Positions 35,919-45,462 of a DNA stretch of 64,000 bases are shown piece by piece (position 1 is the first letter of the stretch; every line of letters starts with the position of its first letter). Location: contig CAVWGP010000011.1 in NCBI GenBank assembly GCA_963754645.1, positions 1,116,001 to 1,180,000 of the forward strand, read 5' to 3'. The position numbers and the translations under genes were made by a program. The notes below the pieces were generated by a model. That model was not told the origin of the DNA. It searched no databases and saw nothing but the letters and a program-made list of their open reading frames with translations. The stretch is from CAVWGP01 sp963754645 (GTDB taxonomy: Bacteria; Pseudomonadota; Alphaproteobacteria; Bin65).

Positions 35919-37640
35919 ATGGCGACCGAGAACAGCCGCAAAAACCGCGCCCAATGGCGCTCGCGCATCACGACCGACGGCATGGACCGCACGCCGCATC
36001 GCGGCTTCATGCGCGCCATGGGCCTCGACGACGCGGCCATCGCCAAGCCGATGATCGGCGTCGTCACGACGGACGGCGAGATGACGCCGTGCAACATGGG
36101 CCTCCGCGACCAAGCCGCCGAGGCCAAGCACGGCATCGCCGAAGCCGGCGGCACGCCGCGCGAATTCACCACGATCTCGGTCTCCGACGGCATCTCGATG
36201 AATCATCAGGGCATGAAGTTCTCGCTGGTCTCGCGCGAGCTGATCGCCGATTCGGTCGAGGCCGTGATGCGCGGCCATGTCTACGACGCCCTGATCGGCT
36301 TCGGCGGCTGCGACAAAACCTTGCCGGGATTGATGATGGCCATGGCGCGGCTCAACGTGCCGTCGATCTTCATCTACGGCGGCTCGAAGCTGCCCGGCCG
36401 CTGGCGCGGCCAGGACGTGACGCTGCTCACGGCGTATGAGGGAATCGGAAAAGTTCTCGCCGGCACGATGAAAGAGTCCGAGCTCGCCGAGCTCGAACGG
36501 TTCTGCGCGCCCACCATCGGCGCCTGTCCGGGCCAGTTCACGGCGAACACCATGGGCATGGTATCCGAAGCGCTCGGGTTGGCGCCGCTCGGCTCGTCGA
36601 TGATCCCCGCCGTGTTCGCCGAGCGCAAGGCGGTGGCGCGCCGCGCCGGCCAGCTCTTGATGCGCATGCTGGAACGGGGCGGGCCGCTGCCGCGCGAGCT
36701 GGTCACGCGCAAGAGCCTCGAAAACGCCGCCGCCGTCGTCTCCGCCACCGGCGGCTCGACCAACGCCGCGATGCACATTCCCGCCATCGCCCACGAAGCC
36801 GGCATCCGCTTCAGCATGGACGATGTCGCGAAAATCTTCGACCGCACGCCGCTGATCGCCGATCTGCAGCCGGGCGGAAAGTTTCTCGCCAAGGACGTGC
36901 ACGGCATCGGCGGCGCGCCGGTGGTGCTCAAGGAATTGCTGCGCGCCGGCAAGCTGCACGGCGATACGCTGACGCTCAGCGGCGAAACCATGGCCGAGGC
37001 GCTCAAGGCCGTTCCCGATGCCGACGGCCAGATCGTCCGCGCGCCGGGCAACCCGATCACCGAAGACGGCGGCCTCGTCGTGCTCAAGGGTAATCTTTGT
37101 CCCGACGGCGCGCTGATCAAGGTCGCGGGCTTGCAGGCGCTGCAATTCCGCGGCCCGGCGCTGGTGTTCGACGACGAGGAAAGCTGCAACAAGCGCGTCC
37201 AGGCGCGCGACTATCCGGCGGGCTCGGTCATCGTCATCCGCCACGAAGGGCCGAAAGGCGGGCCGGGGATGCGCGAAATGCTCGGCACCACGGCGCTCAT
37301 CTACGGCCAGGGCATGGGCGAGAAAGTGGCGCTGCTCACCGACGGGCGCTTTTCGGGCGCCACGCGCGGCATGTGCATCGGCTATGCCAGCCCCGAAGCC
37401 GCGCTCGGCGGTCCGCTCGCCTTGATCCGCGACGGCGACACGATCGCGATCGATTGCAAAACGCGGCGCATCGATGTCGAGCTTTCGGCCGAGGAATTGC
37501 AGCGCCGGCGCGCGGCTTGGCGGCCGCCGGCGCGCGCCGCGCTGGGCGGCGCGCTGGAAAAATACGCGGCGCTGGTGGGGCCGGCCAATCTCGGCGCTGT
37601 GACCCATTCGGGCAATGTCAACTGGACCGGCGAGGAGTGA
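35919..37640 (+). CDS. ilvD: Dihydroxy-acid dehydratase (IlvD/Edd family)
   Basis: 573-aa iron-sulfur dehydratase. In branched-chain amino acid synthesis the enzyme turns 2,3-dihydroxy-isovalerate into the 2-keto acid. Cluster-binding Cys residues are visible in TPCNMG, GGCDKT and GACPGQFTANTM, and the C-terminal GRFSGATRG holds the active-site Ser. The three-Cys pattern fits the [2Fe-2S] type. Sugar-acid dehydratases share it, so a role in sugar-acid catabolism remains open, especially as a beta-hydroxyacid dehydrogenase follows 8 nt downstream. The ATG at 35919 has GGAG upstream. Confidence 0.85.
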   Translation: MATENSRKNRAQWRSRITTDGMDRTPHRGFMRAMGLDDAAIAKPMIGVVTTDGEMTPCNMGLRDQAAEAKHGIAEAGGTPREFTTISVSDGISMNHQGMKFSLVSRELIADSVEAVMRGHVYDALIGFGGCDKTLPGLMMAMARLNVPSIFIYGGSKLPGRWRGQDVTLLTAYEGIGKVLAGTMKESELAELERFCAPTIGACPGQFTANTMGMVSEALGLAPLGSSMIPAVFAERKAVARRAGQLLMRMLERGGPLPRELVTRKSLENAAAVVSATGGSTNAAMHIPAIAHEAGIRFSMDDVAKIFDRTPLIADLQPGGKFLAKDVHGIGGAPVVLKELLRAGKLHGDTLTLSGETMAEALKAVPDADGQIVRAPGNPITEDGGLVVLKGNLCPDGALIKVAGLQALQFRGPALVFDDEESCNKRVQARDYPAGSVIVIRHEGPKGGPGMREMLGTTALIYGQGMGEKVALLTDGRFSGATRGMCIGYASPEAALGGPLALIRDGDTIAIDCKTRRIDVELSAEELQRRRAAWRPPARAALGGALEKYAALVGPANLGAVTHSGNVNWTGEE

Positions 37641-37647
37641 TCGCGCG

Positions 37648-38538
37648 ATGACGTCAGGCAAACCCACGCTCGGTTATATCGGCATCGGCCTGATGGGCGC
37701 GCCGATGACGCGCCGCCTGCTCGACGCCGGCCATCGCGTCACGATCTGGAACCGCAGCGCCGCGAAGATGAAGCCGCTGATCGAGCGCGGTGCCGCCGCC
37801 GCCGCGTCGCCGCGCGGCGTGGCCGAAGCGTCGGACATCGTGATGATGTGCCTCACCGCGGCGCCCGCGGTGCGCGAGGTCGTGTTCGGCGCCAAGGGCG
37901 TCGCCGAAGCGCCCGGGCGCGGCAAATATCTCGTCGATTTCTCCTCGATGCGGCCCGATCTGACGCAGGAATGGTCGGGCGAGCTGCGCGCCAAGAACGG
38001 CATGGGCTGGGTCGACGCGCCGGTTTCGGGCGGCGTGCCGGGCGCGGAAAAGGGCACGCTCGCGATCCTGGGCGGCGGCACGGCCGAGGATTTCGCCGCC
38101 GTCAAACCAGTGGTGATGAATCTTTGCCAGCGCTTCACCCATATGGGCCCAAGCGGCGCCGGACAGACCACGAAGCTGGTCAACCAGATCATCGTCGGCA
38201 CCGGGCTGGTGACGATGGCCGAGGCCTTCGCCTTCGCCGCCAAGGCCGGCGTCGATGCCACGCGCCTGCCCGAAGCGCTCAAGGGCGGCTTCGGCGATTC
38301 GATTCCGCTGCAACTCTTCGGTCCGCGCTTCGCCCGGGGCCAGCTCGAACCCAAGCTGGGCGAGCTTTACACCATGGTCAAAGACCTCGACGCGGCGGCC
38401 GATGTCGCGCGCCAGGTGAAAACGCCGGCGCCGATGCTGAACCAGGCCCTGTCGATGATGCGCATGCTGACCGCGCGCGGCCACGATCTCGACGATATCT
38501 GCATCCTCGGCCGGCTTTATGAATCGAAGCCGCTCTGA
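37648..38538 (+). CDS. NAD-binding beta-hydroxyacid dehydrogenase (3-hydroxyisobutyrate dehydrogenase family)
   Basis: 296-aa reductase related to tartronate semialdehyde reductase and 3-hydroxyisobutyrate dehydrogenase. The N-terminal dinucleotide site is GYIGIGLMGAPMTRRLL. The substrate-binding DAPVSGGVPGAEKGTLAILGGG and the catalytic Lys of GAGQTTKLVNQI are present. The ATG at 37648 is 8 nt after ilvD, so the two are likely one operon. The substrate is unknown. Confidence 0.88.
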   Translation: MTSGKPTLGYIGIGLMGAPMTRRLLDAGHRVTIWNRSAAKMKPLIERGAAAAASPRGVAEASDIVMMCLTAAPAVREVVFGAKGVAEAPGRGKYLVDFSSMRPDLTQEWSGELRAKNGMGWVDAPVSGGVPGAEKGTLAILGGGTAEDFAAVKPVVMNLCQRFTHMGPSGAGQTTKLVNQIIVGTGLVTMAEAFAFAAKAGVDATRLPEALKGGFGDSIPLQLFGPRFARGQLEPKLGELYTMVKDLDAAADVARQVKTPAPMLNQALSMMRMLTARGHDLDDICILGRLYESKPL

Positions 38539-38788
38539 GGCGATTTCTCATGATTTGGTCGAAACGAATTCGCCATTGTGGCAAATAGGCTGGTCTGCCG
38601 GCCGATACACGTTAGGGAATGGTTAAGGCGCCCGAGGTCGATCTCGGTCCGTGCCAGCCCCTTGGCCAGCAAGCGCGGTAAACATTCTTAACGCTAATAA
38701 CGAATTCCTAGCATGTCTGCTCTAGAAAGAGGAGCCAAGCGATCCGGCAAAACGCCCTTTGCCGGCGCCGCACGTCGCCCGGACGAGC

Positions 38789-41700
38789 ATGAAACCGCTA
38801 TCATTGCCCGACCAGATATCGAAAGGCCCCGATTCAAGCCGGCGAATGCTTGGCTGGGTGCGGGCAGCTTGGTCGCATATGTTTCCCGTCCCCGACGATA
38901 TCTCGGCGGAACTGAGAAGCTTGCAGCGCCGGGCGATCATCGAAAACACGCCAATGACCGTCGTGATCGTCATGTCCGCGACGGTCTTGCTCGGCATTGC
39001 ATTTTGGGGGCAGGTCGCGCCTGCGCTCATCGCGCTATGGTGCCTGGTCAATTGCGCGATGGGGACGTGCGCCATCATGCACGTGTTCCGCTCGACGCGC
39101 ATCGAAAGGATTGATTTGTCGGCCGGCGGGTTCCAGCGTCGCGTCGTCCTGTGGTACTTGTTCGCCGGGATCCTCTGGGGCTCGATCCCCTTCGTCTTTT
39201 TCTTGCCGGGGCTGCCTGAATCGCAAATCTTTCTCGGCGTCGTGCTTGCGCTTCTCTCGATCGGCACGGTCACGGCAATGGCGGTCCTGCCGATCGCCGT
39301 CATCGCCTACGCGGTTCCGGCCATTGTGCCGCTCACCGTGCAGCTCGCCTTGCTCGGCACGCGCTACTCAAGCACGATGGCCGCGCTCTGCATACTTTGC
39401 TTCGGCGCGCTGTTCGTATTCCTCCGGACAAACTACCGCGGCCAGTGCGAAGTCATTCGCAGCCGGGCACGGGCGCTGACCGCGGAACAGATTCTGCATG
39501 CCGGCACCGAGGCCGTCGGCGACGGTTTTGTCGTCTATGACCGGCACCGACGCGTTGTTCACCACAACCAACGATTTCTCGAATTCAATGCCCATCTGAA
39601 GGCGTTTCCGTCGCTCCTCGGCCGATCGTTCGCCGAGCTTGCTGAAGCGGGATTGCAGGCCGGATTCTACGACCACGACTCCGCTGTCATGGCAAATCCG
39701 CAAGCATGGATTGCCAAGCGCGAACGAGCAATGAAACTGGCAATACCCGATGCAACCGAGCTTATTCTTCCCGACGGCAGAATTATGTTTGCCCGATTGC
39801 ATCCGCTTCAAAACGACCACTGCATCGCCGTTCTCACCAACGTGACGCCCGAGCAATCGGCACTACGGCTGTTCTCCGATGCGATCGAAAATGTCGGCGA
39901 TGGATTGATCGTCTACAATGCCGCCGGCCGTGTCGTATTGTTCAATCGCCGTTTTCTCGAACTGTTCGATGTCTACCGCGGACTTCCGTCCTTAATCGGC
40001 AAATCAGTGGAAGAACTGATACGTCTCGGCTACGACGCGGGTGATTATCAGGAGTCCTCGGCGAAAAGCGATCGCGAGGCGTGGATCAATCTTCGCCTCG
40101 AGCAGTTTTGGAATCCGCCGCCGGCGCCCGTCGCAAGAATGCTGCCGGGCGGCCGTACCATCTTGCGCCACGAGCGCAAGCTTGCCGATGGCAAGGTCGT
40201 AGGCGTCTACACCGACATCACTGCCCTAAAACGCGCCGAAGCCCGATTGAAGGACGCCGTCGAAAACCTTCGGGACGGCTTTATCCTATTCGACGCGGAT
40301 GATCGCGTGGTGCTGCACAACCGCCAGCATTTGGAGCTTTATCCGCGCTTGAAGTCGTATCCATCGCTGACGGGGCTTTCGCGTCGCGATATCCTGGTTG
40401 ATGGCCATAGGGCCGGCGCGTTTATTCCTGAGCAAGGCGGCGGAGGCGCCGAAGAATGGGCCGACCGGCAGATGGCGCTGACCCGCGCTTCAAACGGGGC
40501 GCCGTTCGAGCGTCGTACGCCCGATGGGCAAGTTCTTCTTGTTCGAGCCCAGCCGACTTCGGACGGTGGCCTGGTAACCATTACGACCGACATCACGGCG
40601 CTGCGCCGCGCTGAAGAACGACTCAAGGACGCCATTGAAAGCATGTCGGATGCATTCATGTTGTGGGACGCGGAGGACCGGCTTGTTCTTTATAACAGTG
40701 CGGCGGAACGCAACTACGCTGATCTCCCCGGTGCGATCAAGGTGGGCATGACGTTCACCGATTTCCTCAAAGCCGGACTTAAATCCAACGTCTTCCCGTC
40801 CAGCGCGGGACGCGAAGAAGCGTTCATCGCGGAGCGACTCGCCAGCCACCGCGATCCCGTCGCGCCTTTCATCCTGCCGATGAAGAACGGCAAATGGCAT
40901 CGCGTGTCGGAGCGGCGGACGGCGGATGGCGGCATCGTCGGCCTGCGCAGCAACGTCACCGAGACGATCACTTACCAGCGGGACCTTCAGGACCGGCAGC
41001 GCGAGCTCGCCGAACGCGTGCGTCAACTCGAAGAGGCGCAGGCCCAGCTCAAAGAGCAACGCGACGAACTCAAAATCCTATATCGCGCCGTGACTCTCGC
41101 GCGCGATGAAGCCAATGCGGCAAACGACGCCAAATCGGCATTTCTCGCCAACATGAGTCACGAGCTGCGCACGCCGCTCAACGCCATTATCGGGTTCTCA
41201 CAGATCATGCAAACCGGTCTCTTCGGGCCGCTCGGCAACGAAAAATACACGACCTATTCGGGCGATATCGTGACCGCCGCGCAGCATCTGTTGGGGTTGA
41301 TCAACGACATTCTCGACATCTCGAAAATCGAGGCGGGCCGATGGGAACTCAGGGAGGAGCTGGTCGACATTGCTCAGGTCGTCGAGGCGGCACGGCGATT
41401 GGTCGACGGGCGGGACGATGTCCCGCGACACGCGATCAAGGTCGACATTCCTCGAATCTTGCCCAAGATCCGGGCAGACAATCGGGCGCTGCAGCAGGTC
41501 TTGCTTAATCTTCTGTCGAATGCGGTTAAGTTTACGCCGCAAGGGGGCACGATCCGGATCCGAGCTCGGTTGGACGGACGCGGTCGCGTGAGGGTCACGG
41601 TCAGCGATTCGGGGATCGGCATCAAGCGTGTTGATTGGGCGAAGGCCATTGCGCCCTTCGGCCAGGTCGAAAGTCACCTGACCCGTCGCTATCAGGGCAC

Positions 41701-41872
41701 GGGGCTCGGCTTGTCGATCGCGAAATCGCTGGTCGAACAACATGGCGGATTGTTGCGACTGCGCAGCGCCAACGGCAAGGGAACGACGGTTGTCGTTACG
41801 CTCCCGGCGGAGCGCACCGCTGGCAGCTATCGCGATACAATCGGTGGCGCCGCGAGCCAGGCCGCCGAATAG
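38789..41872 (+). CDS. Membrane sensor histidine kinase with four PAS-like repeats
   Basis: About 1027 aa. An N-terminal region (residues about 50-190) has around six hydrophobic helices. Four PAS-like repeats of about 120 residues follow, each opening with a form of DAIE-x-x-x-DG-x-x-x-(Y/W)-(D/N)-A (for example DAIENVGDGLIVYNAAGRVVLFN). A coiled coil and then HisKA follow, with phospho-acceptor His in FLANMSHELRTPLNAIIGF (about residue 790). The ATPase domain has NLLSNAVKFTPQGG, DSGIGI and GTGLGLSIAKSL. The start chosen is the ATG at 38789; a TTG at 38759 is possible. No response regulator is adjacent. It is a paralogue of the kinase at 45463. Confidence 0.88.
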   Translation: MKPLSLPDQISKGPDSSRRMLGWVRAAWSHMFPVPDDISAELRSLQRRAIIENTPMTVVIVMSATVLLGIAFWGQVAPALIALWCLVNCAMGTCAIMHVFRSTRIERIDLSAGGFQRRVVLWYLFAGILWGSIPFVFFLPGLPESQIFLGVVLALLSIGTVTAMAVLPIAVIAYAVPAIVPLTVQLALLGTRYSSTMAALCILCFGALFVFLRTNYRGQCEVIRSRARALTAEQILHAGTEAVGDGFVVYDRHRRVVHHNQRFLEFNAHLKAFPSLLGRSFAELAEAGLQAGFYDHDSAVMANPQAWIAKRERAMKLAIPDATELILPDGRIMFARLHPLQNDHCIAVLTNVTPEQSALRLFSDAIENVGDGLIVYNAAGRVVLFNRRFLELFDVYRGLPSLIGKSVEELIRLGYDAGDYQESSAKSDREAWINLRLEQFWNPPPAPVARMLPGGRTILRHERKLADGKVVGVYTDITALKRAEARLKDAVENLRDGFILFDADDRVVLHNRQHLELYPRLKSYPSLTGLSRRDILVDGHRAGAFIPEQGGGGAEEWADRQMALTRASNGAPFERRTPDGQVLLVRAQPTSDGGLVTITTDITALRRAEERLKDAIESMSDAFMLWDAEDRLVLYNSAAERNYADLPGAIKVGMTFTDFLKAGLKSNVFPSSAGREEAFIAERLASHRDPVAPFILPMKNGKWHRVSERRTADGGIVGLRSNVTETITYQRDLQDRQRELAERVRQLEEAQAQLKEQRDELKILYRAVTLARDEANAANDAKSAFLANMSHELRTPLNAIIGFSQIMQTGLFGPLGNEKYTTYSGDIVTAAQHLLGLINDILDISKIEAGRWELREELVDIAQVVEAARRLVDGRDDVPRHAIKVDIPRILPKIRADNRALQQVLLNLLSNAVKFTPQGGTIRIRARLDGRGRVRVTVSDSGIGIKRVDWAKAIAPFGQVESHLTRRYQGTGLGLSIAKSLVEQHGGLLRLRSANGKGTTVVVTLPAERTAGSYRDTIGGAASQAAE

Positions 41873-41894
41873 CGGAAGCGGTGGACGGTCGAGG

Positions 41895-42401
41895 TCAGCG
41901 GACCATCCGGGTTTCGATTGCCGGCGGCCTCCTCAGCGTTTGCAAGACGACGCAGTAGCGCTCGGTCAGGCGCACCAGCGTGTCGCGTTGCTCCGGTGTC
42001 GCGTCGCTGTCGATGTCGAAGGTCAGGCGGATATCGCGGAAACCGACCGGCGCGTCCTTGGCGACGCCGAGCGTGCCGCGGAAATCGAGATCGCCTTCGG
42101 CCCGCACGCGGCCCCCGCGGATCGCAATGCCGAGCGCGGTCGCGACCGCCTTGAGCGTGACGCCGGCGCAGGCGACGAGCGCTTCCAGCAGCATGTCGCC
42201 GGAGCAGGCCTGGCTACCGTCGCCGCCGGTGGCGGGATGCAAACCGGCTTCGACGATGGCGCGCCCGGTATCGACCTTGCACGCGATTCCGAGCGCGTCG
42301 AGCGCGCCCTCGGCTTTGAGCGTGATCAGCGCGCTCGCCGGCTCGGCTTTGTATTTTTCCTTGAGCGGCGCCTGAACGGCGCGCAATGTTTCGGCTTTCA
42401 T
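41895..42401 (-). CDS. OsmC/Ohr-family protein
   Basis: 168-aa protein of the OsmC superfamily, thiol peroxidases acting on organic peroxides. The two family Cys residues are visible: one in GDMLLEALVACAGVTLK and one in LTERYCVVLQTL. An extra Cys stands in SQACSGD. It is the last gene of an ABC importer operon under a SAM-II riboswitch, with its start overlapping the ATPase stop (ATGA). This context points to sulfur metabolism rather than general peroxide stress. Confidence 0.85.
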   Translation of the reverse strand: MKAETLRAVQAPLKEKYKAEPASALITLKAEGALDALGIACKVDTGRAIVEAGLHPATGGDGSQACSGDMLLEALVACAGVTLKAVATALGIAIRGGRVRAEGDLDFRGTLGVAKDAPVGFRDIRLTFDIDSDATPEQRDTLVRLTERYCVVLQTLRRPPAIETRMVR

Positions 42402-43210
42402 CGGGTTGCTCCGGCTAGGATCGGTTCGCGGACAAGACGCGGCGCGGGCGCCAGCGCTAGTTTACCGATCATTCCACCATGCGCGGCGGTGACATGCAAT
42501 TCGCGCAAGATATCCTTCTTGGCGGCGAGGAAGCGCGGCGTGCCGGTGCCGCGCGGGCGGGCCAGGTCGAAGGCGAAGGTGCGATGCAGCCGCCCCGGAT
42601 TGCCGCGCATCAGCACGACGCGGTCGGCAAGCGCCAAGGCCTCGTCGATATCGTGCGTGACGAGGACGAGCGTCGGCCGGTCGTAGGACCACAGCGCCAG
42701 CAAGTGCTCCTGCAGCGCCTGGCGCGTGAAGGCGTCGAGCGCGCTGAACGGCTCGTCGAGCAGCAGCACCTGGGGCCGCGCCGCGAGCGCGCGCGCGATC
42801 GCCGCGCGCTGCGCCATGCCGCCCGAAAGCTCGCGCGGCCACGCGCCGGCGAACGGCGCCAAGCCCACGCGCTCCAGCATTTCCGCGACGCGCGCGGCGC
42901 GCTCGGCCTTGGGCAACGCGCCGAGGCCGAAGGCTATGTTGTTCGCGACGCTGAGCCATGGCATCAGCCGCGGCTCCTGGAAAATGACGCCGATCTCCCT
43001 GCGCGGACCGGTCAGCGGCGCGCCGTCGAACCGGATCGAGCCGGCGCTCGGCCGCTCGAGGCCGGCGAGCAGGCGGAGCAGCGTGCTCTTGCCGCAGCCC
43101 GAGGCGCCGACCATGGCGACGATCTCGCCCTCGCCGATCGCGAGCGAGGCGCCTTCGAGCGCGAGATAGCCATTGTCGTAAATCTTGGCGACGTCGTTCA
43201 TCAGCAGCAT
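42398..43210 (-). CDS. ABC ATP-binding protein, sulfonate/nitrate/taurine type (SsuB-like)
   Basis: 270-aa ABC ATPase of the SsuB/TauB/NrtD branch. Walker A is GASGCGKST, then VIFQEPRLMPWLSVANNIAFGL (typical of this branch), signature LSGGMAQRAAIARAL, Walker B VLLLDEPFSALDAFTR, switch LVTHDIDEAL. The ATG at 43210 gives MLLMNDVAKIY. The stop overlaps the OsmC-type gene. Part of the SAM-II controlled operon. Confidence 0.92.
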   Translation of the reverse strand: MLLMNDVAKIYDNGYLALEGASLAIGEGEIVAMVGASGCGKSTLLRLLAGLERPSAGSIRFDGAPLTGPRREIGVIFQEPRLMPWLSVANNIAFGLGALPKAERAARVAEMLERVGLAPFAGAWPRELSGGMAQRAAIARALAARPQVLLLDEPFSALDAFTRQALQEHLLALWSYDRPTLVLVTHDIDEALALADRVVLMRGNPGRLHRTFAFDLARPRGTGTPRFLAAKKDILRELHVTAAHGGMIGKLALAPAPRLVREPILAGATR

Positions 43211-43215
43211 GATAT

Positions 43216-44067
43216 TCACACCCGTTTGTCGGAGGATTTGAAAGCATCCTGCCAGCGCAGCGCCCTTTGCGCGGCGACGGCAAGCAGCAGGTCGGTCGCT
43301 TTGCCGAGCACGGCGAACAGCACGATGCTCGCGATGATGAGCGCGGGCTTGCCGGTCTGTTGGCCGTCGATCAGGAGGTAGCCGAGCCCGGCGCTGGCGC
43401 CCATCAGCTCGGCGGCGACGACGAACATCCAGCCGAGGCCGAGCCCGGCGCGCAGGCCGATGAAATAGGTCGGCAACACCGCGGGCAGCAGCACGCGGCG
43501 TATCAGCCGGACGGTGGAAAATCGGTAGACGCGCGCGACTTCGACCAGCTTGCGGTCGACATTGGGGATTCCCGCGGCGAGCGCCAGGTAAACCGGGAAG
43601 AAGACGCCGACCGCGATCAAGACGATCTTGGAGGTTTCGAAAATGCCGAACCACAGGATGAAAAGCGGCACCCAGGCGAGCGACGGCACGCTTTTCAGCG
43701 CCTGGACGGTCGGATCGAGCAGGCGGTGCAGCAGCGGAATCGCGCCGCACGCCGCGCCGAGCAGGGTCGCCGCCAAAGCGCCGGCGAGAAATCCGGCGGC
43801 GACGCGGCCCGACGTCGTCAGCACGTGCTCGGCGAGCTCGCCGCGTTCGGCGAGCTGCAGCAGCGTCGCGGTGATCGCCGAGGGCGGCGGCAGCAAGTTC
43901 GCCGGCAGCAACGCGAGGCGCGCCGCCACCTCCCAGAGAACGAGCACGGCCGCGGGCAGGATGAGCCCGATCGGCGCCGCGCCGCGCCAGCGGAAACGCT
44001 CCGCCGCGACGGCGGCCGTTGCGCTTCCGGCCCGGCGCAGGGGGATGCCCCGATCGTTGGCAAGCAT
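43216..44067 (-). CDS. ABC permease, sulfonate/taurine type (SsuC-like)
   Basis: 283-aa inner-membrane permease with about six helices. SsuC-type elements are PPPSAITATLLQL, LKSVPSLAWVPLFILWFGIFETSKIVLIAVGVFFPVYL and the coupling loop VARVYRFSTVRLIRRVLLPAVLPTYFIGLR. The gene lies between the binding-protein gene (66 nt upstream) and the ATPase (5 nt downstream). Confidence 0.92.
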   Translation of the reverse strand: MLANDRGIPLRRAGSATAAVAAERFRWRGAAPIGLILPAAVLVLWEVAARLALLPANLLPPPSAITATLLQLAERGELAEHVLTTSGRVAAGFLAGALAATLLGAACGAIPLLHRLLDPTVQALKSVPSLAWVPLFILWFGIFETSKIVLIAVGVFFPVYLALAAGIPNVDRKLVEVARVYRFSTVRLIRRVLLPAVLPTYFIGLRAGLGLGWMFVVAAELMGASAGLGYLLIDGQQTGKPALIIASIVLFAVLGKATDLLLAVAAQRALRWQDAFKSSDKRV

Positions 44068-44133
44068 CGCGTTGTTCTCCGAAAATTCGCCGGCGCGGCG
44101 GATCGATGGCCGCCGCGCCGGGCGCGCGTTCGC

Positions 44134-45123
44134 CTAGCGCTTTACTGCCGCTTGATCGCGCTTCGCGGTCTCGGCCGCGAAAGCGTCGTTGAGCAGCGCC
44201 GCCGTGACGGCTTTCACGTCGACCTTCGCGTCGATGACGCCGGACTTTTGCAACGCTTCGCCGGCGGCGAGGATCGCGGCATGCGGCTTGGCGCCGACGC
44301 GCGAATCGGCGAAGCCGGTGCGCTCGAGCTGCCGGACGGCGACCGCGTCCGAAAGCTTGGCGGCGCGCGCCAATGTGTCGCGCAGCTCCTTGGGATTGGC
44401 GAGCGCGTATGCCCGCCCGCGCTCATATTGCCGGAGGACGCGGATCACCAGCTCCGGATTGGCCTTCGCGAAGGCTTCGCGGACGTTGAGCACGCCGTAA
44501 GTGTTGAGATCGGCGTTGCGATGGAATAGCAGCGAGCCTTTTTCGATTTCGGTTTCGGCCATCATCGGATCGAGACCGGCCCAGGCATCAACGTCGCCGC
44601 GTTCCAGCGCCGTGCGCCCATCGGCGTGCTGCACCAGAATCGGCTTGATGTCGCGTTCGCTCAACCCGGCCTCGGCGAGCGCGCGCAGCAGGAAGATGTA
44701 GGGATCGGTGCCGCGCGTCACGGCGACGCGCTTGCCCTTGAGATCGGCGACGCGCGCGATGCCGCTGCCCGGCCGCGTCACCAGCGCCGTCCACTCCGGC
44801 TTGGAATAGACGTAGATCGACTGGATCGGGTTGCCGTTGATGCGTGCGAGCAGCGCCGCCGCCCCCGCGCTCGAACCGAAATCGATGGCGTTGGCATTGA
44901 GGAATTCGAGCGCCTTGTTCGAGCCGTGGCTTTGCACCCAGCGGATCTCGATGCCGTCGGCCGCGAACTCCTTCTCGAGCCAGCCCTTGTCCTTGAGGAT
45001 CAGGCTGACCGGATTGTAATAGGCCCAATCGAGCGTGATGCGCTTCGGCGCCTCGGCGGCGGCGGCGCCCGCGACGGCGGCCAATGCGGCCGCGGCGATA
45101 ATGGAACGGCGAGTCCAAATCAT
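44134..45123 (-). CDS. ABC substrate-binding protein, aliphatic sulfonate/taurine type (SsuA-like)
   Basis: 329-aa periplasmic binding protein of the NitT/TauT/SsuA family. A signal peptide MIWTRRSIIAAAALAAVAGAAAAEA is evident. RITLDWAYYNPVSLILKDKGWLEKEF, IDFGSSAGAAALLARINGNPI and RVAVTRGTDPYIFLLRAL match SsuA proteins. A textbook AGGAG lies before the ATG at 45123. Riboswitch control by S-adenosylmethionine suggests that it imports an organic sulfur or methionine-precursor compound. First gene of SsuA-like, SsuC-like, SsuB-like, OsmC. Confidence 0.9.
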   Translation of the reverse strand: MIWTRRSIIAAAALAAVAGAAAAEAPKRITLDWAYYNPVSLILKDKGWLEKEFAADGIEIRWVQSHGSNKALEFLNANAIDFGSSAGAAALLARINGNPIQSIYVYSKPEWTALVTRPGSGIARVADLKGKRVAVTRGTDPYIFLLRALAEAGLSERDIKPILVQHADGRTALERGDVDAWAGLDPMMAETEIEKGSLLFHRNADLNTYGVLNVREAFAKANPELVIRVLRQYERGRAYALANPKELRDTLARAAKLSDAVAVRQLERTGFADSRVGAKPHAAILAAGEALQKSGVIDAKVDVKAVTAALLNDAFAAETAKRDQAAVKR

Positions 45124-45224
45124 AGTCGCACTCCTTCGTTGCGCCGGGCGCGCTTGCCCGGCGGCGGTTGAAACGAATGCGGGAGGTTCTTTTCGCCGCG
45201 TCGCTGCCGCGAGACGGCGAAAAC

Positions 45225-45260
45225 AAAAAACCCGCCGCAGCTGACAAGGGCTGGGGCGGG
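45225..45260 (-). terminator. Leader terminator between the SAM-II aptamer and the SsuA-like gene
   Basis: On the minus strand a stem CCCGCC plus CAG pairs with CTG plus GGCGGG (one C-C mismatch) and is followed by six Ts (45230-45225) and TGTTTT. It lies about 100 nt before the first start codon and directly after the aptamer, the layout of a transcription-attenuation expression platform. Confidence 0.85.
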
Positions 45261-45270
45261 GATCGCCGCA

Positions 45271-45324
45271 ACGCTTTAGCTGCATTTGTAACGCGCCCGC
45301 AAGCTGAAGCTCAAATCGGCGCGA
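45271..45324 (-). promoter_or_regulatory. SAM-II riboswitch aptamer
   Basis: On the minus strand the sequence runs TCGCGCCGATTTGA, a loop containing CTTGC, GGGCGCG, then TACAAATGCAGCTAAAGCG. This lines up almost base for base with the known SAM-II (metX) aptamer: P1 stem CGCGCC/GGCGCG (45323-45318 with 45297-45292), the GATTT joiner, TTGC, AAATG and AGCTAAA. GCTT in the loop can pair with the 3' AAGC to form the pseudoknot. It precedes the SsuA-like importer operon. The gap 45124-45462 holds this switch, its terminator and the divergent promoter of the kinase gene. Confidence 0.9.
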
Positions 45325-45462
45325 ATGTCCGTCAGTTAAATTCGGCGGCGGCGAATGTCAAGCTATTTTTCGCGCCGGGTCCGGATACCGAGGGTATTCA
45401 CAATTCACTAACCATTCCGAATTAGCATTTGGCGGTACTGAACGGCTCCGGCAGGATTTTGG

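Noticed and set aside
38713..39114. Plus-strand frame with a strong AAAGAGGAG nearby, ahead of the first kinase
   Set aside because: It overlaps the kinase in another frame and shows no domain; the purine-rich stretch lies inside this frame, not before its ATG.
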